This document shows, one piece after another, positions 12,177-24,325 of a stretch of DNA of 64,000 nt (its first letter is position 1; every line of letters begins with the position of its first letter). The stretch is taken from contig JANTQA010000019.1 in NCBI GenBank assembly GCA_027625915.1, positions 1,455,001 to 1,519,000 on the forward strand, given 5' to 3'. The position numbers and the translations under genes were made by a program. The stretch comes from Anaeramoeba flamelloides (taxonomy: Eukaryota > Metamonada > Anaeramoebidae). The notes beneath the pieces are model-generated. The model worked only from the letters and a program-made list of their open reading frames with translations, searched no databases and was not told the origin of the DNA.

Positions 12177-12408
12177 TATATAAGCCTTATTTCAAAAATA
12201 GGGGCAGATTTTTCATCAGAAAAAAATTTGTTTAATTGTTTTTTTTTGAATAATAATGTATTTTACTAGTGTGTTAAGAGATAATAACAAATATAGATTA
12301 ACAAATAAAAATATAGTATAATCATTTTATTTTTTGAAAGACAAATGAAAAAATATTAAAATAATAATAAAAAAGTTTGCCCCTAATTTTGAAATTTGGT
12401 TTATATAT
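12177..12408. mobile_element. Inverted-repeat transposon, GGGGCAA-type ends, short form
   Basis: About 230 bp. Ends TATATAAGCCTTATTTCAAA and (reversed) TATATAAACCAAATTTCAAA, both followed by an A/T base and GGGGCA. It appears to be an internal-deletion derivative of the same family as 11231-12010, inserted in TA repeat DNA. Confidence 0.7.
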
Positions 12409-12499
12409 ATATTCAGGGTATATGGTTGTTCAAAAAAAAATCAATGTATTTTATAAATTAGTTCTCAGTCAAATCTTAACTTGAATTTATTTAGATTCC

Positions 12500-13263
12500 T
12501 TAAGGAAATAATCTCATTCTATATTTGTCTAAAATTAAAGTATGTTACAATTGTTGATCAATGATATTAGTTCTATTTGTTTCAAATCACTCTAAAAAAT
12601 CTAATAATAAATAATATTAAACAATAAATTATTCCTTACTTGACTATAGATCACAATTCATAATCTCATATTGAAAATATTTTTTTTATTACTGTTCCAA
12701 TCTAAATATTGAAACGAAAAATAATTTAAAACCAATATTTTAACAATTAATATTTAGAACATTATAAAAATTATTTTTGCATTCCTTTTATTTCAAAGAT
12801 TAACTCTTTAATGATTAACAAAATAAACTGAAAGGTTGATTAGTTTTGTTTTTTTTTGACCAAACTAAGTTTAGATTAATCAATATATTTCCCATATTTT
12901 CAAAAATAATTAGTCGAAAAGAATCTATTCGTTAATGATTTTATTTTTGAAAAAAATATAATATTTTTAGCCACTAATCTACATTTCGAGACAAATTTAA
13001 GAATAACACTTTTCAAACTTTGAAGTATGAATATTGATAATTCAATCTTTAAAATTTGTTGTAAAAATCTGATTTTTTTCTGAAATTCTTGGGTTTTTTT
13101 ACTAATACTAGGTTAATTTTTAATTGATTTGATCAACAATTTTTACTACTTGACTAATCTCTTTTTTAGAGACATTCGAATGACGTATCACTATTATGAT
13201 TAACACCCAATTTACAACATACATTAATTTTAGAAGTATATTTGTTTGATCCTAATCGATTGA
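12500..13263. mobile_element. 770 bp inverted-repeat element, full-length copy 1
   Basis: Terminal inverted repeats of roughly 90 bases: the left end includes AAAATTAAAGTATGTTACAA and the right end, reversed, includes AAAATTAATGTATGTTGTAA followed by ATTGGGTGTTAATCAT. Length (764 bp) and interior (a CTTGGGTTTTTTTACTAATA block near 13090) match the copy at 19627-20397. No transposase frame, so it is a non-autonomous DNA transposon. Confidence 0.7.
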
Positions 13264-13579
13264 GTCTAAAAATTTGTTTGAGCTTTTTGATAACATATGA
13301 AAATTTGTTGATAAAATTTTGTCTTTTGATTTTATTTCAAGTGTTCGGAGTTTATTTGTTGTTTCAGAATCACTCTTTAATTTTTGAACAACAATATTTT
13401 TAAAATTTAAAAATACCAGAAATTACTTCAAATATAATCAAGACATAATTTTCAAAATGGATTTATTTACTGTTTTCAGTAATATGTTTCAATATTTTTT
13501 TCGAAACAAAGTTCAAAATAAGCTTTATTTCTTAATGAGATTTTTGACAAGAACTTCATTTTTCTGTTTTTTTTTATTT

Positions 13580-16500
13580 ATGAGAAAAAGAAATCGAAAT
13601 CAAAGGAAATTGTCCAAACACCAAAAAAGGAAAGAACAAAAATCTCACAACCAAGAACTGGAGTCAATTAGAATTCTTCAAGATCAGATCCGTCAAACTG
13701 AATTAAATCACTTGAAAAAAGTAAGAGAATTAATTGTTGCTCGATTAGAAAAAAAAAGATTACAAGAATTGAAATTGATCAAGAAGACAAAAGAAAGAAT
13801 AAAAAAGCTTCTTGAAGAGAAAAAACAAAACAGTGTTTCTGAGATACCAAAAAAGAGGAGATTTTTGAAGAAGAAAAAAAAAATTAATGTAAAAAAGAAA
13901 AAGAAACAAAAAAAGAAGCACAAATCCAAACCAAAGCACAGACACAGCCACAAGCCCAAACACAAACCCGAACCCAAACCCAAACCCAACCACAAACATA
14001 GCCACAAACACAAACCCAACCACAAACAACAGATCCAAAAAAAAAAAAAAAAAAACAAGAAGAAAAAAAGTTAACAAACCAAAGAACAAACACCAACAAA
14101 ACAAACACAAACCAAAAAAAAAAGAAACAAGACAAAAAGTTAACGATCAAAACCAAAATTCATTTAAAGATCAACCAAAAAATGAAGATCAAATCAAAGA
14201 ACAAAAAGTGAAGAATCACTATACCACACCCTCATACAAAAAACAAAATTCAACACCGAATAACAAACCTTTGTCTTCTAATCTATCATTTGGTTTTTCA
14301 ACTGGTTGGATTGGCACTTCAACAAAAAAAAAACAAAAAAAACAAAAAAAAAATCCAAAAAACGGATCAAACCAAAGCCCACTGAACAGAAACCCAAAAA
14401 AAAACAAAAAAAAAACAAATTCAAACAAACAAACAAAAGATCCTCGCTCCCATACTCTTTTGGTAAACAAGAAAAAAAAAATTCAAAACCAACAAGATTT
14501 TAACGATCTGAAAAAATCCAACCAAAATTCAAACTATACCCCAATCGAAGAACAAGAGACACAACCATTTTTTGCCTTTTATAATAATTCTGAAAAAGAC
14601 TTTTTGGAAATTGAAAGCAATTCGAGCGAAGAAGAGTGTGAGTCCCAAAATCTTTTTGCAAAGCCAGTTAAAGAGGGTACAATTCTTCGGAGAAAAACAA
14701 GAAACCAGATCCAGAATGAAAATAATTTTAACAAATTAAAATTTGAAGAAATTTCTGGTAATTCAACCGAGAAAGATTCCAGAGACAGCTTTTCGTTTTT
14801 AAAAAAATATATGACTAAAGAGGATGAGAACAAGAATGAGAACGAGGATGATGATGAGAACAAGAATGAGGATGGGGATGGGGATGAGTACGAGGATGGG
14901 GATGGGGATGGGGATGAGGGTATATTTAACGAAGAAAATATGAATGTAAACGAGGAAGAAAGCGAAAAAACAAAAGTAAAAGAAAAAGAAAGAGAAAGAG
15001 AATTTGAAAAAGAGAAATTTAAATTAATTCAAGGACAAAATTCTCAAAAAATAATTCTAAATTTAAATAGCCAATATTTCCTTGAGATGTCTAGTGATAG
15101 CCAAGATCAAAGCCAAAACCAAAGTCAAAATCAAGGAAAATCCATTTTAAATTCAAATCAAAAGAATAATAACAATTTTAACAAAACTTCAACTCGAAAA
15201 AATGAAAATTCTCGTGAAAATAATACTCAAAATTGGAATGATGATGAGTATGAAATAGATCTAGGAATTGGCAACAATAACGAATTTTATTCACAATTAA
15301 ATGAATCTCCCAAATTACAGGAAAAAAATAATATTTCTCAAATTGAATTTATAGAGATAGAAGATACTGAATCTTCTCAAATGATTAATTCACAAGAAAG
15401 GGGAAGCCAAAATACACAGAGTTATCAAAAAAGGAATCATAATAATTCTCATTTTAATAAAGATAACAACAACAGCAATAGGGATAAAAATAAAACTTAC
15501 ACTGAAAATGATAGTAGTCATAGTAATAGTAATAGTAATAATCATAATAACACGGACGGAGAAAATAATGAAAATAATATTAATGATTATAATGAAGAAA
15601 ACTTTCCATATTCTGATTTAATGGAACTAATACCTAGCCAAAGTTCTGAATCAAATTTTATCATTAATAATGATGATGGGGGGGATACAATTGTTAATAA
15701 AGCTATAATAGAAAATCAAAGTGGAAAGGAAAAGAAAAATGATAATGAAATCAAAAAGTACAACAAAAATGAAAAGAAAACAACACATGAAACAGAAACA
15801 GGAAAAGAAAAAGAAATTATTATTATTGATGACAATAATAACTTTCCAAAAGGTGAAGAAATGTGCCTTGATGGGCTAACATTCGTTCTCACCGGAATTT
15901 TTTATGAATTAAGCCGTGTTAAGGTAAAAGAAATTATAGTTGAATACGGTGGGCGAGTTATAACTAAAATATCAAATACTGTTAATTATTTGATTATGGG
16001 TAAAAAGCCAGGAAAAGTGAAAGTGGGAAATGCAAAAAAAAAGAATATAAAAATTATTAATGAAAAAACTTTTATTCAATTGATCCGGACACGTAAAACC
16101 CCCTTATATCTGCAAAATGATATAAAAAAAAGAAGAAGTATTCCAAATTCTGAATTTAAAATATTTCAAAACAAGAGCAAAATTAGAAAGCCTTCATTGG
16201 TTGGGGAAGAATTATGGACAGAAAAATATAAACCTATGAAGTCCAGTTTAATTGTTGGGAATCGTTCACTAATATCTAAATTTAAACGTTGGCTTGCTAA
16301 TTGGTATAAAATATACGAAAAAGATAAAAATAAAATAAAAAAACAGGACAACAAGATTAGTAAAGACAGGATGAAAGCTATTTTACTGACAGGTATTTTT
16401 TTTTAATTTGGTTTTTTTTTTTTTTTTTTTTTCATTTTCTTTTGTCTTTTATTCCTTATACTTTACCAAAATTCCGAGCTTCAAGTTTTTGAAATTAAAA

Positions 16501-19500
16501 CCAAATATTTCTTTATTTTCTTAAAGTTGGTTAATACATTAAAATAAAATAAAATAAACGAATACAGATAAAATTAAAATACTTGGGCAAAAAGACCTTT
16601 AATGCGATCACAAAAAAACAAAAGATCAACTTCTACAGAACTATTTTTAGGACAATTTTAAATTAAAAAAAAATGTATCGTCTTTATACACCACTTATAA
16701 TTTAAAAACAATTAATTAAAACCATTCACTTCCTTTCTTTTTTAATATATATATATATAACGCTGTTTCCGTCAAGGGGGTACATTTTTTTTTTCAAATA
16801 CCAATTATTTTTTATTTCAATTTGGCCTTTAAAGATTAAATAAGAAAAAAGTAGAATAATAATACATATTAGAGAATAGTTGATATCCATATTAATTTTA
16901 AACTAATCAATCAAGATATTTTCCCAAAAATTGAAAAACCAAAATTCTTATATTACATTGAGAAAAACATCAATGTTCATTTTGATCTCCAATCAAAGAT
17001 TCAAATAAAATTCCAATAGAAATAAATATGATTTCTCGACAATCATTTTCGCTTTTAGAATAACATCAATTTACCATATTTTTACGTTGTGGATATAAAT
17101 CTTGAAATATTTGTAAAAGAATTAAAAAGTAAATCAATTGAAAAATTGAAAAAAACAAAAATGTGTAAAAATGATTTCAATTTTAAAGATTTCAAAATAA
17201 ATTTTTTCTTCTAATATCCATTCAAACCCTTTAAACACATGTAATCCACTCATCACAAGTGGCCAGCTTTGACTGGAAAATAATTATATATATATATATA
17301 TATATTATAAACTATATTCCAAAAATTTGGACACAGTTTAAACAGTGGAAAGAACATCAATACTGCACTTTAAATTCAATTTGGAAAGAATTTTGATTTT
17401 ACAAACTATTTCATTTTTTGTCTTTTTTGTTTTTGTTTTCATTTCCTTTTTTGTAGTTACGTAATCTGCTTCGTTAGAGCTGGTAATTTTTTTCAATGGT
17501 TGATAGAAGGTTAGTTTTGAGTTCGTTAAATTGAAAAATCAGCATACAATTGGTAGATGGTATCTTAACATTTGATCGATCAACAATTGTTGGTGAAATT
17601 TCAACAAATTTACCAATACATTTTTTGTTCGGCTCATTTCATTATTTTGGACACACCTGTTTTTATTTTTGAGTTTTATATATTTTTCTTTTATTTGGAT
17701 TAAAATGATTACTTATTAAAACATTAATATTGGGTAACTTAAATGTGATTTTATATTAGGTTTGTAAAAATACAATAAATTGGGTTTTTTTTTTGCCTAT
17801 TTTTGATTTTGGGTGTGTACAAATTTTTGGAATGGGGTTTATATAAATTGTTTTGATATTAGAGTTTAATGAAGAAATAAGGTTTTCTCTTATTATAACC
17901 CTTTTTGTAACAAAATAATAATAATAAATATTGTAAAGGGGCGGGGGTGATTTTTTTCTTTATATGTCCTCATTTTTTCAAGATTTTTTATTCTATTTCC
18001 CTCATAAATATACTAACCTATCAAGATACATTTTTTTTTGTATAAAATTTGAAAAATAAATATTTTATCATGTTTAATGTTTGATTATTCAGATATAATA
18101 AACCGTTTTCTATTAATCAAAAAAAAAAAAAAAAAGAAAAGAAATTTGGAAAAATAACATAAAGGAAAATATAAACTATTTTTCAAAAATGTTTGCGTGC
18201 TTTATAATGTTATTGGGGAAGGTTTTTTAGGATTTTATCACATTCTTATCAAAATAATTTTTGAAATTTTTGGATCAGAAAGATTTTTTCTAATTTTGCA
18301 AAACTTTTTTTTTTTTTTTTTAAATTTTTGTTTTTCTTTTTCTTGAGTCAATTTTTTTGTCATTTACAAAATATTTTATTTTTCTTTATTATTTTTTTGG
18401 TTCTCTTATTCTTCCTTTTTTAAAGTTAAATCGAAAAAAAAAAAAATAAGATCTTATAAAATATCAAATAAACATGAGAAAATTGAGAAAGTTTAAGTGC
18501 TTTTAAAATGAATATATTTCTTATCAAAAAATAGCCTTGTTTACCTTTTTTCAGTGAATGTTCAGAAATAAAAAATAGGTAATGCTCTTTTCAAAAATTG
18601 TGACTAATTTTTTTTTTTTGGGTTGATTTTATTTTTTTAATTTTCAAAAGATCAGGCTTTTATATCTTTAGAATGATTTTAAAAGTGAATTATTAATCAG
18701 ATTTAATAATTAGTTATTCTTGAATACTAAATAATAATTTATTTTTTTAATTTTTATTATTTCAGGTGAGTTACAATTTTTGAAATATAGTTTATTTGAG
18801 TAACTAAGTGATAATTTTGTTAAATAATCTATTTAAAATCTGTAAAGTTTCCAAATTTGGATATTGTCTATTAAAAAATAATGAAATTTAAATTTCATCT
18901 GAATAAGTTGTTTTTTCAATAGAATACCATTCTTTGTGTATCATCTTTAAACCTGGAGAATGTTCAAAAATTAACTTTCATAAAAGGATTCGTGAGTAAA
19001 ATGAGAAAACCCAAATTAGTATTTCCTTACTCGGGGGTTAATAATAAAATAGCAAGTATGAAAAAGGTCTAGAATTCTTTTTTGATCTCTTTCCAAATGA
19101 CCATTTTTGTTTTGTTGTTTAAACTAACTATAAACTCGTATCGGAAATTTAAATTAGCCCCTCAGAGAAAATTCAACAAAATATTTCCGAAATTAACTGA
19201 ATTCAAAACATTAATTTTGAAAGCACAAAGATCTCTAAGTTAATCTATAATTAATTAGAAAAAGTTCAAAAAAGAACAATCAAAATAATTTTTCCAAAAA
19301 CAAAAAAAAATTGCTCTTCTTTTAATAAGTTGGCTTAAATTGACAAAATAAAATTTCAAACAAAAAAAAAAAATAACAAGGGTCTTTGAAGATCTTCATT
19401 CAAATTGTTGAAATGGATACATTATTATCCATTTATTTAGAAATAAGTTAACCTTAATCTAAAATATTTATATCTTTTTTATTTGTATCTCTTACATGGA

Positions 19501-22136
19501 AAGATATTTTAGTCAATTTGTTCTTTTAATCTATTTTAAATTAATTCTACACAGCCTACTAAAAATGATAAACTTTGAAATTCTTTTAAAACTAGAAGAT
19601 TTTAAGATTGGAAATTGAAAATTAAATTAAGGGATTAGTGTCTACCAAGGAGAAGCCTAAGATCAAAGTATGTTGTTATTGGGTGTAAACCACATTAGTG
19701 CTACATGGTTCAAATGTCTCTAAAAAATCGATTAATCAAATAGTAATATTGGTTGATCTCTCATTACTTAAAAATGATCCTTGTATTAGTAAAAAAACGA
19801 AGGAATTTCAGAAAAAAAATCTACATTTTGAGATAAATTAAAAGATGGGATTATCAATCTGAAGACTTCAAAGAACAAAAATATTTTTCAAAAATTTGTC
19901 ACAAAATATAGATTAATAGCAAAAAAATTCAATTATATTAAAAAATTAAATAATAAACCAATAGATTTCTTTTAACAAATTATTTCTGAAATATTGTAAA
20001 TATGTTGATGTTACAATTAGATTTATCAAAAGCAAACAAAAATAATCAGTCTTGGGGTTTTTATGTTGATGGTTATTGAGTTAATCTTTGAAATTCAAGA
20101 AATTATAAAAATAGTTACTTTTAGAAGTTTTAAATATGAATTATTGAATACTGGAATACTATTATTTTGAGTTTCTATTTTTAGGTTTGGAAAAGGAATT
20201 GTAAAAAAAATTTCCAATATGACACTTTTTAATAGAGATCTTTAGTAAAAAATGTAATAATTTATTGTGTAATAAGATTTATAATAGATTTTTTATAGTT
20301 GCAGAAACTATTTGAGCCATGGCGCACTATTATCATTTACACCTAATCACAACATACTTTGATTATGGACGAAATCTATGTGACGTTAATCACTTAACTT
20401 TCTAATAAGTGTTTTTATATTGAATAAAATATTAGTTTTTCATTTTTTTAAAAATACAATTTTCAATCAAAAATACCTCTTGAAAGTTTCAAAGTTAAAA
20501 TTTAGGACATTTTTGAGAAGATTAAAAAGATTTGATTTAAATTCAGAGATAATATTTTTTTTTTACATATATATCAAAAAAGAATTCAAATTATGTGAAA
20601 AATAAATCCTTTAATAAAAAAATATTTCTACCTATTTTTTTATTGATTTTTTAAATAAATATCTAATACTTTACTGTTATTATTATTTTTTTCTATTACT
20701 ATTATCTTTCATTTCATTTTAATTTAATCCATATTACCCAAACAAATATTATAACAATAGGTTATCCTGGTGTAGGTAAAACAACGCTTGTAAATGCCAT
20801 TTCAAAAGAATTGGGGTTCATTCGGATTGAATTGAATGCAAGTCATGATCGAAAATTGGAAAGCTTTAAAAAGAACTACCAAGAATTATTTTTTTCCAAA
20901 AACATGCATTATTATTATTCAAAATTAAGTATTACACCCTTTTTTTTTGCAAAATCTCATATTCGCAAAATAAAAACATCAAAAATAAGTCGAAATGTTG
21001 TATTAATTTTAGATGAAATTGATGAAATGATCGATTCTGATCAAAGGACTTTGTCATATTTAATAAGAATCGCTACAAAAACAAGAATCCCCGTTGTATT
21101 TATTTCCAATAATTCACAATCTATTGGGATTCAAAATTTAGCAAAATTTTGTTATCATTTGTCCTTAAGAAGATTGACTGTTCACCAGGCAACGCGCCTT
21201 TTGATGACGATTGGGGATAAAGAAAAATTTAATAATTTATCTAGATTTGACGTTGGGTCATTGATTGAATATACAAAGGGCGATATTCGCAATTGTATTA
21301 ATATTTTGCAAATGCTAAGATTGGGTACAAAAAATTTTAATTTGTCATCATTTAAAAAGAAAAATATGGATGAAAGTTTATTAATACCGACCGAAAAAAA
21401 TATGAATCCAATTTCAGCAACTTGCTCATTTTTTGATTTTAAAAGAGATGGAATGACAATAAATCAACGTTTGCAGCTTTTCCTCCATCACAAAGAAATA
21501 CTCATAAAATTATTTTTTAATAATTATTTATCTGCAGAACCACTTAACAATTTCAAAGAATATTTTCAAAAATTACAGATGTACCAAGAAGTTATTGCAG
21601 ACCTTTCCCAGGGCGATATTCTTCATTTAAACTACCAGAAAATATCGATACAAAGAGAATTATTCTTACCTTACGTTGGCCTTTTAAATTGTATAATACC
21701 AGGCTATAAATTGAAAGGTGGCATTTATAAAAAAAAAAAAATCGTTCAAAATGACCATTTTAATATTAATCAACAAAATAACCAATTATCAAAACGATTT
21801 ACTACTATTAAACACCAAATCAATAAATCAAGAGGTACACAATTTTCAAAGAGACAATTGATCCTTGACGGCACTTTCAATTTGTTCTCCAAAAAATTAA
21901 GACAAAATAATAATCTTAATAGAAATATCAAAAAGAAAATCAAATTCTCCAAAAATTATAATTTGAATTTTGATAGTTTTCAATTTTTAATAGAAAAAAA
22001 TATACCAATCTCTTTTAATTCCATTTCTTTTGATTCTATTAAATTTGTTAATTTCTCAAAAAAATCCAAAAAAAAATTTAAAAGAAAATTAAGTATTGGA
22101 ATAGTTACCAAGTATCATCAAAAAACTTTTTATTAA
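13580..22136 (+). CDS. RFC1: Replication factor C large subunit (RFC1), two exons, 4.37 kb intron
   Basis: The large subunit of the clamp loader that opens PCNA and places it on primer-template junctions during nuclear DNA replication. Exon 1 (13580-16392) has a Lys-rich, low-complexity N-terminus, then N/D/E-rich linkers, then a BRCT domain (about 15860-16110; LDGLTFVLTG, EYGGRV, NYLIMG) and the RFC1 signature LWTEKYKP. Exon 2 (20761-22136) completes Walker A (G-YPGVGKTT), carries Walker B (LILDEIDEM, about 21007), sensor and RFC1 C-terminal regions. The intron falls inside the Walker A glycine codon: donor ACAG|GTATTT, acceptor AACAATAG|GT. An 18-A run at 14038-14055 breaks the frame by one base between the N-terminal segment (frame of 13580) and the BRCT segment, which has no ATG of its own until about 14811. 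Exon 1 is one base too long for phase, so I read this as an assembly or sequencing slip. The start could instead be ATG 13457. Confidence 0.9.
17306..17843. mobile_element. Inverted-repeat transposon, ATTCCAAAAATTTGGACAC ends
   Basis: 538 bp. The left end TATAAACTATATTCCAAAAA (then TTTGGACAC) is matched by the right end, reversed, TATAAACCCCATTCCAAAAA (then TTTGTACAC). Related sequence occurs at about 52190-52672 (right two-thirds) and 53325-53445 (left part). No intact transposase frame. It sits within an (AT)n tract, as expected for a TA-targeting element. Confidence 0.75.
18578..18790. mobile_element. Inverted-repeat transposon, AAAAATTGTGACTCAC family
   Basis: About 210 bp between TTTTCAAAAATTGTGACTAA and, reversed, TTTCAAAAATTGTAACTCAC. 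The same ends and interior (TATCTTTAGAATG, GAATTATTAATC blocks) occur inverted at 29447-29655, and a left half is at 9570-9720. Confidence 0.65.
19627..20397. mobile_element. 770 bp inverted-repeat element, full-length copy 2
   Basis: 771 bp inside the RFC1 intron. The left inner repeat ATCAAAGTATGTTGTTATTG (19662) continues GGTGTAAACCACATTAGTGC. The right repeat, reversed, reads AATCAAAGTATGTTGTGATT and continues AGGTGTAAATGATAATAGTG and the CATGG motif. Outer similarity extends to TTAAGGGATTA-like ends. Fragments are also at 1.2, 51.0, 54.4 and 56.4 kb. No transposase frame. Confidence 0.75.
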
Positions 22137-22365
22137 AAACGAATAAAATTAAAATCTGTTTTTTTTTTATATTTAATTTGTAAAAAAAGAAAAAATAAAT
22201 AAATATGATTTAAATTTAATATTTTGGAATTAGGATTTGTTCTTTTTTGAATTAATTTTTTCATTTTTCTTGTTTTTTAAAAAAATATTTTTAAATTTAT
22301 TTCGTTTTAAGAAACAAGAATATGTCTTGAAAGAAGAAAGTTTTATGAAAAATATTTCAATTGTG

Positions 22366-23300
22366 TTTTTTTTTTTTTTTTCCATTAAAGAGTGGACTAA
22401 AACTTTGTTTATTTGTCCATAGGTTTTCTCGAATTTAAAAGAATTGAGATAAATCATTTAGTTTCCTCTATTCTTTTAAATTTGGAAAAAAATAATTAGC
22501 TTTTCTTAAAATTTTGAGTTTATTTTGAAAACTTAAAAATGTTTTTTTTTTTCTAATTTGAGAGAATTAAATAAAATAATTTATTGTCAGTAATTCTTTT
22601 AAATAATGGTGAAACATCCTTAGGTTTTTTTGTATTTGCTGTTTATTTGGAAAATTAATAGATTTTCGTTTGGTTTTTTTGAGCTTTCTATTTATTTGTG
22701 AAGTGTTCTAGATTTTTTTGTGGTTTTCGTTAGGTTTTTTTTACTTTTTGAAATAAAAAGAAAATTTTAATAAATTTTCGGTTTATTTGAAGTAAAAAAA
22801 CCTAGTACACTTCACAAATAAATAAAAAACTCAAAAAAACCTAACGAAAATCAATAGATTTTCTAAATAAAATAGAAAACCACAAAAAAAAAGAGAACAC
22901 TTAACAAATAAAACAGTATCCAGAAGAAAACCTAGGTACTTTTCTACACTCCATGACACTCTTCGACACTCTTCGAATCTCTAATTTGAATCAGGGATAT
23001 TGTTGAAACTGTTGAATTGTGTCGTTGTTGGCCATACCACCCCCCAAAAAAAATAATAAAAAAAATTCAATTAACTCCTTATATTGAGAAGGTATTTTGT
23101 TCAAATTCTGGTTTGATTTTTATCAATATTCGAAAAGATATTAATGTGTCAGAGATTTTCTTCAAAGGATTAGCTGATCAATGAAGTGTTAAACAATTTT
23201 TTATTAAAATTCTATCTTGGTGGAGTTTTGCCAAGTATTAGAAATAATATGGTTAAGGGAAATCAAACAAAATTCTCTTGAGATTCTAAGTAAGGTGTGT
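22366..23300 (-). mobile_element. SINE copy 2 (older), interrupted by a hairpin-array element
   Basis: On the minus strand the 3' end is a poly(A) tail (T run 22366-22381) preceded by CTCTTTAATGG, exactly as in the SINE at 31030-31424. Body homology resumes beyond the insert from GAATCTCTAATTTGAATCAG (22975) to GGTTAAGGGAAATCAAAC (about 23255). The tRNA-like head is badly eroded. The foreign block 22421-22974 splits the body. Confidence 0.75.
22421..22974 (-). repeat. Hairpin-array element, copy 2, nested in a SINE
   Basis: Read on the minus strand it begins with degenerate decamers (GAAGAGTGTCGAAGAGTGTC), then AGTACCTAGGTTTTC, followed by successive palindromes bounded by CCTAACGAAAATC, ending in the TTTAAATTTG/CGAATTTAAAAG hairpin. 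The absence of this block from the other SINE copy gives both insertion edges. Confidence 0.75.
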
Positions 23301-24325
23301 TAAAAGTCTTCAATTATCAATTCTTTAAAAACTTTCAAATATAATTCAAATTGACAGTTAAAAATAGGATTAAATCAAGACATAGTGATTCTATTTTAAA
23401 ATAATTAAATTAAATATTAATTATAATTTATTTTATTTGATACCAAACTTTTATATAATAGTTTTTAATAAGGTAAACTTTTTCTGATCATGATTTTGTT
23501 TCACAATATAAATGCGAATACTAAGTTAATTAAATCCTTTCAATTTTTTTTTAACAATTTTTGAAGGATTTGAATGATTGAGTAGCAATATAATTTTCAA
23601 TCAAAAATAAAATATTTGAAACTTGGGGTCTGATATGGTTTAACATCTTACTTATGAAGAAATTTAAAGTTAAAAATTAATATCATAAATTGAATCAAAA
23701 TCATAAATTTTACCCAATTCCTTCAAAGTAAAAAAAAAATAACCTAATGACAATCCTAGGAAAAGGATTTTATTTGTTATTTTATTATTTTATTATTTTG
23801 AACATCAAGAACGCAGAATCTAAATTTATTATTTTAAAAATAAAATATAAATAAATTAATTGAAAAAATACACAATCCCGTTATAAAGTAATGTACATTC
23901 TTGCTATATTTTGATTAAATTATTTATATTTTTTACATCTTCAAGATTATTTTAGGATTAAAAATATTATTAGTTAGAATCAATTTCAGTTTTGGGTTTT
24001 AACATAGAAAAAAAGGGATGTAATAATTCAAATTTTCACAAAAAATAATAAAAAGTGATCAAAAGTAATAGTATTTTTTTATTATAAGATGGAAATTTTA
24101 ATATAGATCAAAAAAAAACTTTGAAAGGAATAATTTTTGAAATTAAAGATTGAATTTATAAAAATGAAAGAATAAAAATGATAAAATAGTAAAAAGGAAA
24201 AAAAGAAAAAGGAAATAGAAAATTAAATTCAAAAGTATCCGAATTAAAAAATAAATAAAAAAATATTAACTGAAAATAGATAACTTTTGAAACAATTAAA
24301 AAAAAAAATGAAAAATAATAAGGAA

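Larger units (their letters stand above)
8024..13456. other. Intergenic, repeat-rich, 5.4 kb
   Basis: No supported gene. Contains a pyrimidine tract (CTTT/CTCT, 8157-8230), (AT)n at 9730-9768, an AT to GT/GC microsatellite at 9971-10022, (AT)n at 11213-11230 and 12101-12122, and several inverted-repeat transposons listed separately. A GC-richer insert at about 12016-12104, flanked by TA repeats, contains the hairpin ACGCGTTGC...GCAAACGCGT. A half element ending in AAAAATTGT lies at 9570-9720. Confidence 0.65.
16393..20760 (+). other. RFC1 intron 1 (4368 bases), filled with repeats
   Basis: Bounded by GTATTTTTT and ACAATAG. It contains a Tc1-like inverted-repeat element (17306-17843), a small element with AAAAATTGTGACT-type ends (about 18578-18790), and a full copy of the 770 bp family (19627-20397). 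No coding frame inside is convincing. The length is about ten times that of the Sec61 introns in the same window. Confidence 0.85.
22137..24325. other. Spacer between RFC1 and the RasGAP gene
   Basis: No gene. The two convergent genes are separated by a SINE copy (22366-~23300) that carries a nested hairpin-array element, then about 1 kb of plain AT-rich DNA. Confidence 0.7.

Noticed and set aside
13708-14156. Minus-strand Phe/Val-rich frames opposite the RFC1 N-terminus
   Set aside because: They are shadows of the Lys/Pro/His-rich codons on the plus strand; no start context or homology.
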